Below, piece after piece: positions 21,345 through 30,254 of a stretch of DNA of 64,000 nt; position 1 is the first letter of the stretch; each line of letters opens with the position of its first letter. Origin of the DNA: Desulfobulbaceae bacterium BRH_c16a (lineage in GTDB: Bacteria; Desulfobacterota; Desulfobulbia; Desulfobulbales; Desulfocapsaceae); the NCBI GenBank assembly GCA_000961725.1, contig LADS01000046.1, positions 79,407 through 143,406 on the forward strand, given 5' to 3'. Made by a program: the position numbers and the translations under genes. The notes beneath the pieces were generated by a model. It ran no database searches. It was given only the letters and a program-made list of their open reading frames with translations, and was not told the DNA's origin.

Positions 21345-21357
21345 TCTGTACAGTGTC

Positions 21358-22164
21358 TCAGGTTCCGGCCCGGCGGAGCCTGAATATCCATACGAGCAGA
21401 CCGGCGAGCACCATCACACCGCTGAGGATCTGACCCATGGTGAACAAGTCCAGCAGATATCCTATCTGCTGGTCTGGTTCCCGGAACTGTTCAACCAGGA
21501 TGCGCATGCAGCCATAGCCCGCTAAAAACAAAGCGAAGATACTGCCGTGTGGCCAATAGCGCAGGTTATCCCAGGGTTTGTTGCGTACGGACCAGAGCAC
21601 CACAAAGAGCAGAAAGCCTTCAAGCAGGGCTTCGTAGAGTTGCGAGGGATGACGCGGCAAAGGCCCGCCTCCCGGGAAAACCATACCCCAGGGGACGTCG
21701 GTCGTTCGTCCATACAGCTCACCGTTGATGAAGTTGCCGATCCTGCCAAGACCAAGTCCGATGGGAATGGTGGCAGTGTAGATATCGGCTGCTTTCCAGT
21801 AGTCGATTTCTTTTATCCGGCAATATATCCATCCTCCGAGCAGGACCGCAAAACATGCCCCGTGAAAGCTCATGCCTCCGCTCCAGGTGGCCGGAATTTC
21901 CAGGGGATGGGCGAGGTAATAGGGAAGATTATAAAAAAGCACATAGCCGAGCCTTCCGCCAATGATCACGGCAAGGATAAGTACCATATTGAGATTTTCG
22001 AAGTGTTCGTCCAGCCGGTGATATGAATGCTGACGTATCTGGCGGCGTACCAGAATATAGCTCGCAAGAAAGCCAAGGACGTACATCAAGCCGTACCAGC
22101 GAACGGACAGTGGGCCGAGGTGGAATATTACAGGATCGATTTCGGGAAAGATTAAAGGAGCCAT
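21358..22164 (-). CDS. lgt: Prolipoprotein diacylglyceryl transferase
   Basis: Inner-membrane enzyme that moves diacylglycerol from phosphatidylglycerol to the lipobox cysteine of lipoproteins. 268 residues with about seven membrane segments; the Lgt signature GRIGNFINGELYGR is present near residue 140, and HGA in SFHGACFAVLLGG. It lies 19 bases after mnmG on the same strand and is convergent with HU. Confidence 0.95.
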   Translation of the reverse strand: MAPLIFPEIDPVIFHLGPLSVRWYGLMYVLGFLASYILVRRQIRQHSYHRLDEHFENLNMVLILAVIIGGRLGYVLFYNLPYYLAHPLEIPATWSGGMSFHGACFAVLLGGWIYCRIKEIDYWKAADIYTATIPIGLGLGRIGNFINGELYGRTTDVPWGMVFPGGGPLPRHPSQLYEALLEGFLLFVVLWSVRNKPWDNLRYWPHGSIFALFLAGYGCMRILVEQFREPDQQIGYLLDLFTMGQILSGVMVLAGLLVWIFRLRRAGT

Positions 22165-22183
22165 GGCGCGGGAATTATAAAGT

Positions 22184-24085
22184 TTATACCTGCTTCTGCA
22201 GCTTTTTCAGGTGAACCTGCAATACCGAGATCGCGGCCGGGGTAATTCCGGAGATTCTTGAGGCCTGACCGAGGGATACCGGTTGTATCCTGGTCAATTT
22301 TTCCACGACTTCATTGGAGAGTCCGGAGAGGGACCGATAATCGATGTTTTTTGGGAGAAGCATCGATTCCATTTTCTTAAAGCGGGCAACCTGTTCATCT
22401 TGACGATCGATATACCCTTTGAATTTTACCTGCAGTTCTATTTCTTCTTTCACTGCACTTTCGTTCAGTTCGGCAAGAGCGCCCTGGTCCAGCTCGGCGA
22501 TTGGCAGCGAGGTAAAAGAATCGATCGACAGTTCCGGACGCCGCAGCAGATCGGCCAGTGAACATTTCTGCTTGAGGGAACTGCTGTTCAGACAAGAGAG
22601 CGCTTCGTTGACCGCCGGCACAGGCTTTACGGCAATGGTCTCCAGCGCCTCTATGCCGGCGTGGATTGCCTGTTGTTTCTGCCGGAACTTCTCGTACGCA
22701 GCTTCTTTGACGAGACCAATATTAAAGCCGATCTCGGTCAGACGGGCATCGGCATTATCCTCCCGCAGGAGCAGCCGGTATTCGGCCCGGGAGGTGAAAA
22801 GCCTGTACGGCTCCTTGGTGCCGCAGGTGACGAGATCATCGATGAGGACCCCGATATAGGCCTGGGAACGATCGAGGATCAAAGGATCTTCATTGCGGCA
22901 GTATCGCACCGCATTGATCCCGGCAATCAACCCCTGGGCCGCGGCCTCTTCATACCCTGAAGTCCCGTTGATCTGTCCGGCCAGGAAGAGTCCTTGAATC
23001 TGTTTGGTCTCAAGGGAGGGATGAAGCCCGAGAGGGTCGATATAATCATACTCGATCGCGTATCCGGGTCTGATGATCTGAGCCTTTTCCAGTCCCTTGA
23101 TGGAGTGGATCATGGCAGTCTGGGTGGCGAGCGGCAGACTGGTCGGCAACCCGTTGGGGTAGACCTCGACAGTATCCAACCCTTCGGGTTCGAGAAAAAT
23201 CTGGTGACGGTCCTTCTCCGGGAAGCGCATGATCTTGTCTTCGATGGATGGACAGTATCGTGCCCCTATTCCTTTGATGATGCCCGTATACATCGGTGAC
23301 TTGTCGATGCCGCGGCGAATGACCTCATGAGTGCGGTCGTTGGTATAGGTAATATGGCAAGGCAGTTGCGGCAGGGTGTAGCCGCCTTTTGAAGAATAGG
23401 AAAAATGGGCCGGCGGATTATCGCTATGCTGGACCTCGAGGCCGGTATAATCGATAGAATGGGAGGCGAGCCGGGGTACGGTGCCGGTTTTCATGCGGCC
23501 GACGGCAAAACCGTTTTCCTTGAACCAGGTAGACAACCTGATAGCGGGCGAATCGCCCAGCCGGCCTGCCGGAAAGTTTTTCAGGCCGATATGGACCAGG
23601 CCGTTCAGGAATGTGCCTGTGGCGACAACCACTGCCGTGGTACGGATCTCTTCTTCAAGGGAGGTACGGATACCATATATCCGATCGTTTTCAACGAGCA
23701 GGCCGTCCACCACCGTCTGTTTGACGGTGAGGTTTTCCTGGTTTTCAACGATCGATTTCATCCTCAACCGGTAGAGCAGTCGGTCGGCCTGGGCTCTGGA
23801 CGAACGTACCGCCGGGCCTTTGCTGGTGTTCAGGCGGCGAAACTGGATGGATGTCGCATCGATGTTGCCGGCCATCTCCCCCCCGAGCGCATCGATTTCC
23901 CGAACCAGATGTCCTTTTGCCAGACCGCCGATGGCGGGATTGCAGGACATTGCCCCGATAGTATCGGCATTGATCACCGTGAGCAGGGTTTTGCAGCCCA
24001 TTCTGGCTGCTGCCAGGGCGGCTTCGCAACCGGCATGGCCGGCGCCGATAACTACGACATCGTATTCTTCGGTCATCATGTGCAA
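22184..24085 (-). CDS. mnmG: tRNA U34 carboxymethylaminomethyl modification enzyme MnmG (GidA)
   Basis: FAD protein that, together with MnmE, modifies the wobble uridine of several tRNAs. 633 residues, with the dinucleotide-binding motif [14 protein letters not shown] at the N-terminus and the GidA signatures [13 protein letters not shown] and [16 protein letters not shown]. Its partner mnmE is 5 kb away on the other strand (28811-30199), within the same conserved neighbourhood. Start at MHMMTEEYD; the second or third Met could be used. Confidence 0.96.
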   Translation of the reverse strand: MHMMTEEYDVVVIGAGHAGCEAALAAARMGCKTLLTVINADTIGAMSCNPAIGGLAKGHLVREIDALGGEMAGNIDATSIQFRRLNTSKGPAVRSSRAQADRLLYRLRMKSIVENQENLTVKQTVVDGLLVENDRIYGIRTSLEEEIRTTAVVVATGTFLNGLVHIGLKNFPAGRLGDSPAIRLSTWFKENGFAVGRMKTGTVPRLASHSIDYTGLEVQHSDNPPAHFSYSSKGGYTLPQLPCHITYTNDRTHEVIRRGIDKSPMYTGIIKGIGARYCPSIEDKIMRFPEKDRHQIFLEPEGLDTVEVYPNGLPTSLPLATQTAMIHSIKGLEKAQIIRPGYAIEYDYIDPLGLHPSLETKQIQGLFLAGQINGTSGYEEAAAQGLIAGINAVRYCRNEDPLILDRSQAYIGVLIDDLVTCGTKEPYRLFTSRAEYRLLLREDNADARLTEIGFNIGLVKEAAYEKFRQKQQAIHAGIEALETIAVKPVPAVNEALSCLNSSSLKQKCSLADLLRRPELSIDSFTSLPIAELDQGALAELNESAVKEEIELQVKFKGYIDRQDEQVARFKKMESMLLPKNIDYRSLSGLSNEVVEKLTRIQPVSLGQASRISGITPAAISVLQVHLKKLQKQV

Positions 24086-24122
24086 GAGAGTAGCCTGAGG
24101 TTGTTCTGTAGGTTCAAGATTT

Positions 24123-24983
24123 TCACGGAGTTGTGGCTCGCTGTGAGCCGGTCTGATCTTTCTGCCACCATATGAGGGCCCATTGCGGCGGCGTTGCCCG
24201 GCGGACAGTCAATCGGTCGGCATCGGAGCTGATTGTTTGCCTGGAGATGTAGTGCTCCAGGGCGGCCATTTCAGGTGGGGTGATGTCGTGGAACATCCAG
24301 CTGTACGAGGCAACTGCCTCATCCATTGAGCTGTAGCTAACATCCTGTTCGAGCCTCAGGACCATGACATTGGCGTGGATTCCAAGGGTGTACAGGATGT
24401 TGAGGGTGTAAATGTAGTCGGGACCGGGAGCGAAAGGCCGGCCAAGCGCTTCAAAGGCCCCGATCTCAAAAGGTGTTACTCCGATCCGGTCGCTGAGAAA
24501 CACATATTGCAAGGCAAAAGCGTTGATTTTCTCAAGGGCTGCCTTAAGATCTTTTACTCCCATCGCTCTGGAGGCTATGGCGATATCATGGGGTTGTATT
24601 CCCCTGGCCTGCCAGTCGTCTTCCCAGGCGCAGTGCACGGTGTTGATATTGCCTATCCGTTCGGCTCCGGCGAGTTCCTCCAGCGTATCGAGCATTGAGC
24701 GGGAAAAATCGACGGCGGTAACGCTCTTCACCTTTTTGGCGATGGGGAGAGCAAGGGTGCCGGGCCCGGAACCGATGTCGAGCACGGTCATATCCTGTTG
24801 AAGGGGAAGGTGGGAAAGAAACAGTTCTATGTAGGCGGAGCTTTTATTCCTGCCGGCAAACGAACGAGCCTTTCCATCCCATTCCTTGGCATTTTTGTTT
24901 TGCCAGCCCTTCTTTTTCAGGGCATTTTCCCGGAGGACTGTCCAGTCGATATCGGCGTATGTCTTAAGTGAGAAATCTGTCAT
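24123..24983 (-). CDS. Class I SAM-dependent methyltransferase
   Basis: Rossmann-fold methyltransferase. Motif I is [16 protein letters not shown] (about residues 71-86 from the chosen start), followed by [11 protein letters not shown], which would hold the SAM ribose contact. The start MTDFSLKTY at 24983 is chosen because the family region ([16 protein letters not shown]) begins just after it; the frame is open to 25133. Substrate unknown. It is 37 bases upstream of mnmG on the same strand and may be co-transcribed. Confidence 0.75.
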   Translation of the reverse strand: MTDFSLKTYADIDWTVLRENALKKKGWQNKNAKEWDGKARSFAGRNKSSAYIELFLSHLPLQQDMTVLDIGSGPGTLALPIAKKVKSVTAVDFSRSMLDTLEELAGAERIGNINTVHCAWEDDWQARGIQPHDIAIASRAMGVKDLKAALEKINAFALQYVFLSDRIGVTPFEIGAFEALGRPFAPGPDYIYTLNILYTLGIHANVMVLRLEQDVSYSSMDEAVASYSWMFHDITPPEMAALEHYISRQTISSDADRLTVRRATPPQWALIWWQKDQTGSQRATTP

Positions 24984-25139
24984 GAAAGAATCTGGCGTAT
25001 CCTTGATTTTGTCGATGGGCAATAATCGTTCACCGGTACACATCAAAAGACTGCATAACAGGGGAGATATTACAGGTGAGAGCATAGCATAGCCGGTAGT
25101 CTTCTGCAATACGCGGGTGGCCGGAGAAAACAAAAATGT

Positions 25140-25169
25140 TTGACACTAAGGGTTATGTGTGGTTAATAT
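25140..25169 (+). promoter_or_regulatory. Sigma-70 promoter of the rpmH operon
   Basis: TTGACA (25140-25145) and TAATAT (25164-25169), both near consensus, are spaced by 18 bases. The predicted start near 25176 gives a leader of about 157 bases before rpmH. It sits in the divergent gap upstream of the methyltransferase. Confidence 0.65.
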
Positions 25170-25332
25170 TGCTGGTTTGTAATTTGTCATCCTGGCGATG
25201 GTCACAGTGCCGTCCAGAGGGAATAACAGGCTCGGGAAACAGTCGTAATTGCGCACCTATAAGCTTTCCTGAACCTCTTAAGCTAAAAAAACATGGAAAT
25301 CCCATGGATTTCTCACAATGAGGAAGTAAAGA

Positions 25333-25470
25333 ATGAGCAAGCGAACTTTTCAGCCAAGCAACATCAAGCGCAAGCATACCCACGGTTTTCGTGAAAGAAT
25401 GAGTACCCGTGCCGGCAGGGCGGTGTTGTCGTCACGCAGGGCCAAAGGCCGAAAAAGGCTGTCGGCTTAA
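25333..25470 (+). CDS. rpmH: 50S ribosomal protein L34
   Basis: 45-residue basic ribosomal protein. It begins [19 protein letters not shown], a clear L34 start, and continues with [30 protein letters not shown] ribosome site precedes the ATG. It lies 3 bases before rnpA, the conserved rpmH-rnpA-yidD-yidC-jag-mnmE order. No dnaA gene or cluster of DnaA boxes is seen upstream. Confidence 0.97.
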   Translation: MSKRTFQPSNIKRKHTHGFRERMSTRAGRAVLSSRRAKGRKRLSA

Positions 25471-25473
25471 CCG

Positions 25474-25830
25474 TTGACCGGTAAACGTCTTCCCAAAAGT
25501 GCTCTGCTGCGCAAGGGGTGGGAGTTCGAGCACGTCTACAGCGGTGGAAAACGTTTGCATGGTGAAGGTTTTACCCTCGTCTGCCGCGAGAACATAACGG
25601 GATCGAGCAGGCTGGGCATAAGCGTTCATCGAAAGATTCGTGGCGCCGTGAAGAGAAATCGCCTCAAACGAATTATCCGGGAGTCGTTCCGACTTTGGCA
25701 GGAACAGTATCCGTCGGGAGCGGATATTGTTTTTGCCGTTCGTCCCGACTTCACCTGCTTGCATCCCCAGGACATCCGCATGGCAATAGCCTCCCTTGCC
25801 AGCACTGTTCGCTCTGCCAAGAACGCATGA
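25474..25830 (+). CDS. rnpA: Ribonuclease P protein component
   Basis: Protein cofactor of RNase P, which matures tRNA 5' ends. 118 residues, with the RNA-binding signature [16 protein letters not shown] at about residues 52-67. A TTG codon at 25474, immediately after rpmH, is the likely start, giving [18 protein letters not shown]. The stop codon is directly followed by yidD. Confidence 0.94.
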   Translation: MTGKRLPKSALLRKGWEFEHVYSGGKRLHGEGFTLVCRENITGSSRLGISVHRKIRGAVKRNRLKRIIRESFRLWQEQYPSGADIVFAVRPDFTCLHPQDIRMAIASLASTVRSAKNA

Positions 25831-25831
25831 A

Positions 25832-26059
25832 ATGATGGGCGGCAACTTCCTCAAGACGGTGTTTGTCGGATTCGTGCGCGGGTATCAGTACTTTATCTCA
25901 CCCATTTTTCCACCCAGTTGCCGTTTTATTCCCACTTGTTCCGCGTACACAATTGAGGCAATTGAGAAATACGGGGTCATTCGGGGCACTCTTCTCGGAG
26001 TGTGGCGAATTCTCCGTTGTAATCCTTTTTCCCGAGGCGGGTATGATCCGTTACAATAG
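25832..26059 (+). CDS. yidD: Membrane protein insertion efficiency factor YidD
   Basis: Small protein (75 residues) of the YidD family, thought to aid membrane insertion. The core [32 protein letters not shown] is diagnostic, with the conserved cysteines, followed by [17 protein letters not shown] 25832 gives the usual family length; an upstream ATG at 25796 lies inside rnpA. Confidence 0.95.
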   Translation: MMGGNFLKTVFVGFVRGYQYFISPIFPPSCRFIPTCSAYTIEAIEKYGVIRGTLLGVWRILRCNPFSRGGYDPLQ

Positions 26060-26132
26060 ACGGGGCGTTCGCCTAAAATTTTGTTAATTGACACGACTCC
26101 CCCGGGTGTTGCCATAATTTAAGGTAAGTATC

Positions 26133-27812
26133 ATGGATACCTATAGAGCTTTTCTCGCTATCATAATTTCATTTGTGATTTTGCTTGGCTATCAATATTT
26201 TTTTGTTGGCATGAACCCACCTGCCACAGTCACGGAAACGGTTCAGCCGCAGCAGGGACAACAGGCGCAGACGGCCGTGCCGGCGGAACCGGCCAGGCCC
26301 GAGGCTGTCGCACAACCTTCTGCCGGTGCTTCTCTTCCGGCAGTCAGTTACGATCGGGAGCCAAAAAACATAACCATCGACACCGATCTGTATACCGCCA
26401 TCCTGTCCGAGGACGGCGGGACAATCAGGAGCTTTGTCCTGAAAAATCACAAAGAAACCAATGCAGAGAACTCGCCGGGCATGCAGCTGGTGAAAACCGA
26501 TGCCACGCAGGGCTTTCCATTGCAGTTTTCCTGGGGAACTGCCGTAACCCCTCAGGTGCTCTACAGCACTGACAAAGAGAAGCTGAGGCTGTCACATGAC
26601 AAAGCCTCAGCCGAGTTGCGGATGGTGGGGCAAGCAGCTAACGGTCTTACAGTGGAAAGAGTCTATGGTTTCAACAACGACAGTTACCTGATCGATGTTT
26701 CCATAAAGGTTAGGAACTCCGCAGAAAATCTTCTTCAGGGCATTCCCCAGTTGGAGCTGGTCAACGTGAGGTTTGAGGGTGTTGCCAGTCCTGCCGATAA
26801 CTTCCTGTTCGCCGGACCAGTCGCCTATATCAATGGTGAACTGCAGGAAATTGACAGTGATGATTTCAAGGACGGTCCCACAACCCTCCAGGGAAATATC
26901 GAATGGGCAGGTTTTGAGGGTAATTACTTTCTTTGCGGGATAGTGCCTCTTGAAGGGGCCGGTGCGTCCTTTACCGCCCGGGGCACGGAGAATCTGGCTA
27001 ACACACACCTTGCCGGGACTCTCGATACTCTCCAGCCAGGAACCGAGAAGGAGTATAAATATCACGTCTTCTATGGACCTAAGAAGCTGGATATGCTTAA
27101 AAACATCGGATACAACCTCGATAAATCGGTCAATTTCGGCTGGTTTGATGTTATAGCCAAACCGACCCTCTGGCTGCTTAATCTGTTTTATGAGTATTGC
27201 CGCAACTACGGGGTAGCTATAATATTAGTAACAGTGCTCTTCAAGGCAGCTTTCTGGCCTATTTCCCAGAAGGGCCTGAAGTCGATGAAGAACATGCAGA
27301 AATTGCAGCCGAAGATGGTGAAGATCAAGGAAAAGTACAAAAATGATCCGACCAGAATGAACCAGGAGGTGATGAGTCTGTATAAAACCTACAAAGTGAA
27401 CCCCCTGGGCGGCTGTCTGCCGATGGTTTTGCAGATTCCGGTCTTTTTTGCCCTGTATAAGGTGCTTCTGCAAAGTATCGAACTGCGACACGCGCCGTTT
27501 ATGTTGTGGATTTCCGATCTCTCCGCGCCCGACCGTTTGTGGCTGGGCTTCGATATCCCTTACTTGGGTGGGCTGCCGGTGCTTACTTTGCTGATGGGTG
27601 CTTCGATGTTCTTTCAACAGAAGCTTTCTCCCACTACTGCCGATCCGACCCAGGCAAAAATAATGATGTTTTTGCCGGTAATTTTTACATTCATGTTTCT
27701 CAATTTTGCTTCCGGCCTCGTTCTCTACTGGTTTATCAATAACCTGCTCTCCATACTCCAGCAGGTCCTGATTAATCGTGAGACGAAGAAACCGGAAGCC
27801 GCCCAGGCGTAG
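26133..27812 (+). CDS. yidC: Membrane protein insertase YidC
   Basis: Inserts and folds inner-membrane proteins. 559 residues: an N-terminal membrane segment (FLAIIISFVILLGYQYFF), a low-complexity Gln/Ala/Pro linker, a large periplasmic domain to about residue 340, then the conserved insertase core of five membrane segments. Core features include VTVLFKAAFWPISQKGLKSM and NPLGGCLPMVLQIPVFFALYK. Gram-negative form, since the periplasmic domain is present. Confidence 0.97.
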   Translation: MDTYRAFLAIIISFVILLGYQYFFVGMNPPATVTETVQPQQGQQAQTAVPAEPARPEAVAQPSAGASLPAVSYDREPKNITIDTDLYTAILSEDGGTIRSFVLKNHKETNAENSPGMQLVKTDATQGFPLQFSWGTAVTPQVLYSTDKEKLRLSHDKASAELRMVGQAANGLTVERVYGFNNDSYLIDVSIKVRNSAENLLQGIPQLELVNVRFEGVASPADNFLFAGPVAYINGELQEIDSDDFKDGPTTLQGNIEWAGFEGNYFLCGIVPLEGAGASFTARGTENLANTHLAGTLDTLQPGTEKEYKYHVFYGPKKLDMLKNIGYNLDKSVNFGWFDVIAKPTLWLLNLFYEYCRNYGVAIILVTVLFKAAFWPISQKGLKSMKNMQKLQPKMVKIKEKYKNDPTRMNQEVMSLYKTYKVNPLGGCLPMVLQIPVFFALYKVLLQSIELRHAPFMLWISDLSAPDRLWLGFDIPYLGGLPVLTLLMGASMFFQQKLSPTTADPTQAKIMMFLPVIFTFMFLNFASGLVLYWFINNLLSILQQVLINRETKKPEAAQA

Positions 27813-27881
27813 CGGCTCCGGAAAGATTGCAGGAAACGGTGTCAGATCAGTTTGTTGAGATATAAACGAAAAGGTAATTCA

Positions 27882-28778
27882 ATGTCTTTTAAAAAAAACG
27901 ATTTTTACGGCAAAGACGTTGCTGAGGCTATAAAAAAAGCGTGTGATGCTCTGGGGGCTCCTCAGGAAAATCTTGATATTGAGGTGATCGAGACGGGGTC
28001 GACCGGGATCTTTGGCCTTATTCGGAAAAAAGCACGGATTCGGGTAACTCTAAAACCCGAAATCGAAGAGGAAAATGTCTTTGAGATGGAAACGCTTCTT
28101 CCTTCAGGCGTGAAGGTCGAGGAGCCGGAAGATATCGAAGATGAACTGCCCCCGGCGCAAAGCATCCATGTCGAAACGCAAACCGATGAAGAGGATGAAG
28201 AGGATGACTTGCCTCCAGGCGAGGAGCAGGAAGGTGAGGCCAGTCCGGAGAGCCTGAAGATTGTCGAAGACGAGGTCTTGCGGCTTACCGAATTGATGGG
28301 CTTTCCCTCCACCCTTGAAGTTCAGGCATCCGGATTGGCTGTGACGTGTACCCTCCGCGGAGAACATGAAGAGAACCTTGCCGGACAGGATGGCAAGGTC
28401 CTCGACAGCCTGCAGTATATCCTGCGTAAAATCGTCAGCCGAAAGGTGTCGGAGCGTTTAAGAATATCTGTCAATGTCGGCGACTTTCGGGAAAAGCGGC
28501 TGGATGAATTGAAAATAAAGGCGGCTGAGCTTGCCGCCCTGGTGAAAGCGGACGGCAAAACCCAGGTTCTGCCTGGGCTCAACCCTTCGGAGAGGAGAAT
28601 CATTCATATGATTTTCCAGGAGGACAAGGAAATCCGAAGCCGCTCTGTCGGGGATGGCCTGTTTAAGAAGATTCTTATTTACAAGCCAGGCAAAGGTAAC
28701 CGTCCTAACGGCCGCAAACGTTCACAATCGAAGGGGCGACAGGGAAAATCCGGGAATAAGCAAAACCGGGAATCCTGA
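27882..28778 (+). CDS. jag: Jag/KhpB-like RNA-binding protein
   Basis: RNA-binding protein of the SpoIIIJ-associated family, about 298 residues from ATG 27882. Order: Jag_N domain (about 1-50, with ETGSTGIFGLIRKKARI), a long acidic linker rich in Glu/Asp (about 70-130), a KH domain (AGQDGKVLDSLQYILRKIV), an R3H domain (LNPSERRIIHMIF), and a Lys/Arg/Asn/Gly-rich basic tail. It lies between yidC and mnmE as usual. The acidic linker and basic tail are longer than in Firmicutes relatives. Confidence 0.9.
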   Translation: MSFKKNDFYGKDVAEAIKKACDALGAPQENLDIEVIETGSTGIFGLIRKKARIRVTLKPEIEEENVFEMETLLPSGVKVEEPEDIEDELPPAQSIHVETQTDEEDEEDDLPPGEEQEGEASPESLKIVEDEVLRLTELMGFPSTLEVQASGLAVTCTLRGEHEENLAGQDGKVLDSLQYILRKIVSRKVSERLRISVNVGDFREKRLDELKIKAAELAALVKADGKTQVLPGLNPSERRIIHMIFQEDKEIRSRSVGDGLFKKILIYKPGKGNRPNGRKRSQSKGRQGKSGNKQNRES

Positions 28779-28810
28779 ACAACGACGGCGAGCCCCTTGG
28801 AGGTAAGCTG

Positions 28811-30199
28811 ATGATTACTCCCTGCAATGATGAAACCATTGCCGCGATATCCACGCCACCGGGGGCCGGTGGTATCGGTATTATCCGGATAAGCGGCAAT
28901 ATGGCCCGCCATATTCTTACCACCCTCTTTCAGCCGAAGGATCCTTCCTGCCGTTTTCAGAGCCACCGGCTTTACTACGGCCATATCCTCCAGCCGGACG
29001 GGGGGAAGATTGTCGATGAAGTGCTGGCCGTATATATGGCCGCACCCAATACCTATACCCGGGAGGATGTCGTGGAAATCCATTGCCACGGCAGCTTTCT
29101 CGTTCTGCATTCCATTCTCGAACTTATTCTGGAAAGTGACGCCAAACTGGCGGCTCCGGGAGAATTCACCAAACGGGCTTTTCTTAACGGCAGGATAGAT
29201 CTCACTCAGGCTGAAGCAGTGATCGACATACTCTCCGCCAAAACCAGGAAAGGTGTCGATCTCGCCCAGGAGCAGCTGTCGGGAGCATTGTACCGGAGGA
29301 TCGATCCGATACGGCAGAGTCTCGCCCGGGCGCGGGCGATCATTGAGGTTGCTATCGATTTTCCCGATGAAGATGTGGAGATCGTCAATCATGATGCCCT
29401 GATCGAGCAGCTCGAGCGCGAGGTGGCCGAACCGCTGGCCAGGCTGTTGCAGAATGCCGATGCGGGCAAGCTGTACCGCGAAGGAATTGCTCTTGTCATA
29501 GCCGGTCTGCCAAATGTAGGTAAATCCAGTCTGCTCAATACCATCCTTCAGGAAGAACGGGCACTGGTCACCGCCATTCCGGGTACTACTCGCGATTCCA
29601 TCGAAGAAATTGTCGACATCATGGGCGTGCCGGTGCGGCTTATCGACACCGCCGGCATTCGCGAGGATGCAGGAGAGGTTGAGGTTCTCGGCATCCAGCG
29701 GGCCAGAGAGCTTATCAATAGCGCCGATGCAGTACTTTTCCTGATTGACGGGGCGCGGGCGCTCAGCGAAGGCGATCAAAGGCTGTACGCCCAGGTCTGC
29801 CATAAGCCGGTGATACCGGTGATCAACAAGATCGATATCTGTGACGGAAATCTTCCCGATCTTTCTTCGCTTTCCGGGATTGGCCCATGCGTGGCAATTT
29901 CCGCCAGGGAACAGGTGGGTATCGAAGAACTGAAACAGGCAATCTTTTCGGCGATTACCTCGGGCAGGGAACAGTGGGAGGAAGGCGGCTGTGCGCCAAA
30001 TATCAGGCACAAGCGGGCACTTCTGGCAGCAAGCGAAGCATGTGCTCAGGTTCTTGCCGCCCTGCGGGCAGGGCTCACCAACGACCTTATCGCCGTCGAC
30101 CTGCAGGAATGTCTTCTTTGCCTGGCGGAGATCGTCGGAGAAACCACCACCGAAGACATCCTGGACGTTATTTTCGAGCAGTTCTGCCTCGGTAAATGA
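28811..30199 (+). CDS. mnmE: tRNA modification GTPase MnmE (TrmE)
   Basis: GTPase partner of MnmG in wobble-uridine modification. 462 residues: N-terminal tetrahydrofolate-binding domain, helical domain, an inserted G domain with GLPNVGKSS (about residues 230-238), and the C-terminal FCLGK motif carrying the conserved cysteine. An open minus-strand frame of 541 codons covers the same region but shows no family features. Confidence 0.97.
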   Translation: MITPCNDETIAAISTPPGAGGIGIIRISGNMARHILTTLFQPKDPSCRFQSHRLYYGHILQPDGGKIVDEVLAVYMAAPNTYTREDVVEIHCHGSFLVLHSILELILESDAKLAAPGEFTKRAFLNGRIDLTQAEAVIDILSAKTRKGVDLAQEQLSGALYRRIDPIRQSLARARAIIEVAIDFPDEDVEIVNHDALIEQLEREVAEPLARLLQNADAGKLYREGIALVIAGLPNVGKSSLLNTILQEERALVTAIPGTTRDSIEEIVDIMGVPVRLIDTAGIREDAGEVEVLGIQRARELINSADAVLFLIDGARALSEGDQRLYAQVCHKPVIPVINKIDICDGNLPDLSSLSGIGPCVAISAREQVGIEELKQAIFSAITSGREQWEEGGCAPNIRHKRALLAASEACAQVLAALRAGLTNDLIAVDLQECLLCLAEIVGETTTEDILDVIFEQFCLGK

Positions 30200-30254
30200 C
30201 GAGCCGACTACCGCCCGAGGGCCAAGGGATTGACCCTGGCCCAGACCCTGTCCG

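Noticed and set aside
25136..25321. 61-codon open frame before rpmH
   Set aside because: It covers the rpmH promoter and leader and has no family features.
25134..25332. Replication origin next to rpmH
   Set aside because: The rpmH-rnpA-yidC-mnmE cluster is often near oriC, but no dnaA gene and only one imperfect DnaA-box-like sequence are present.
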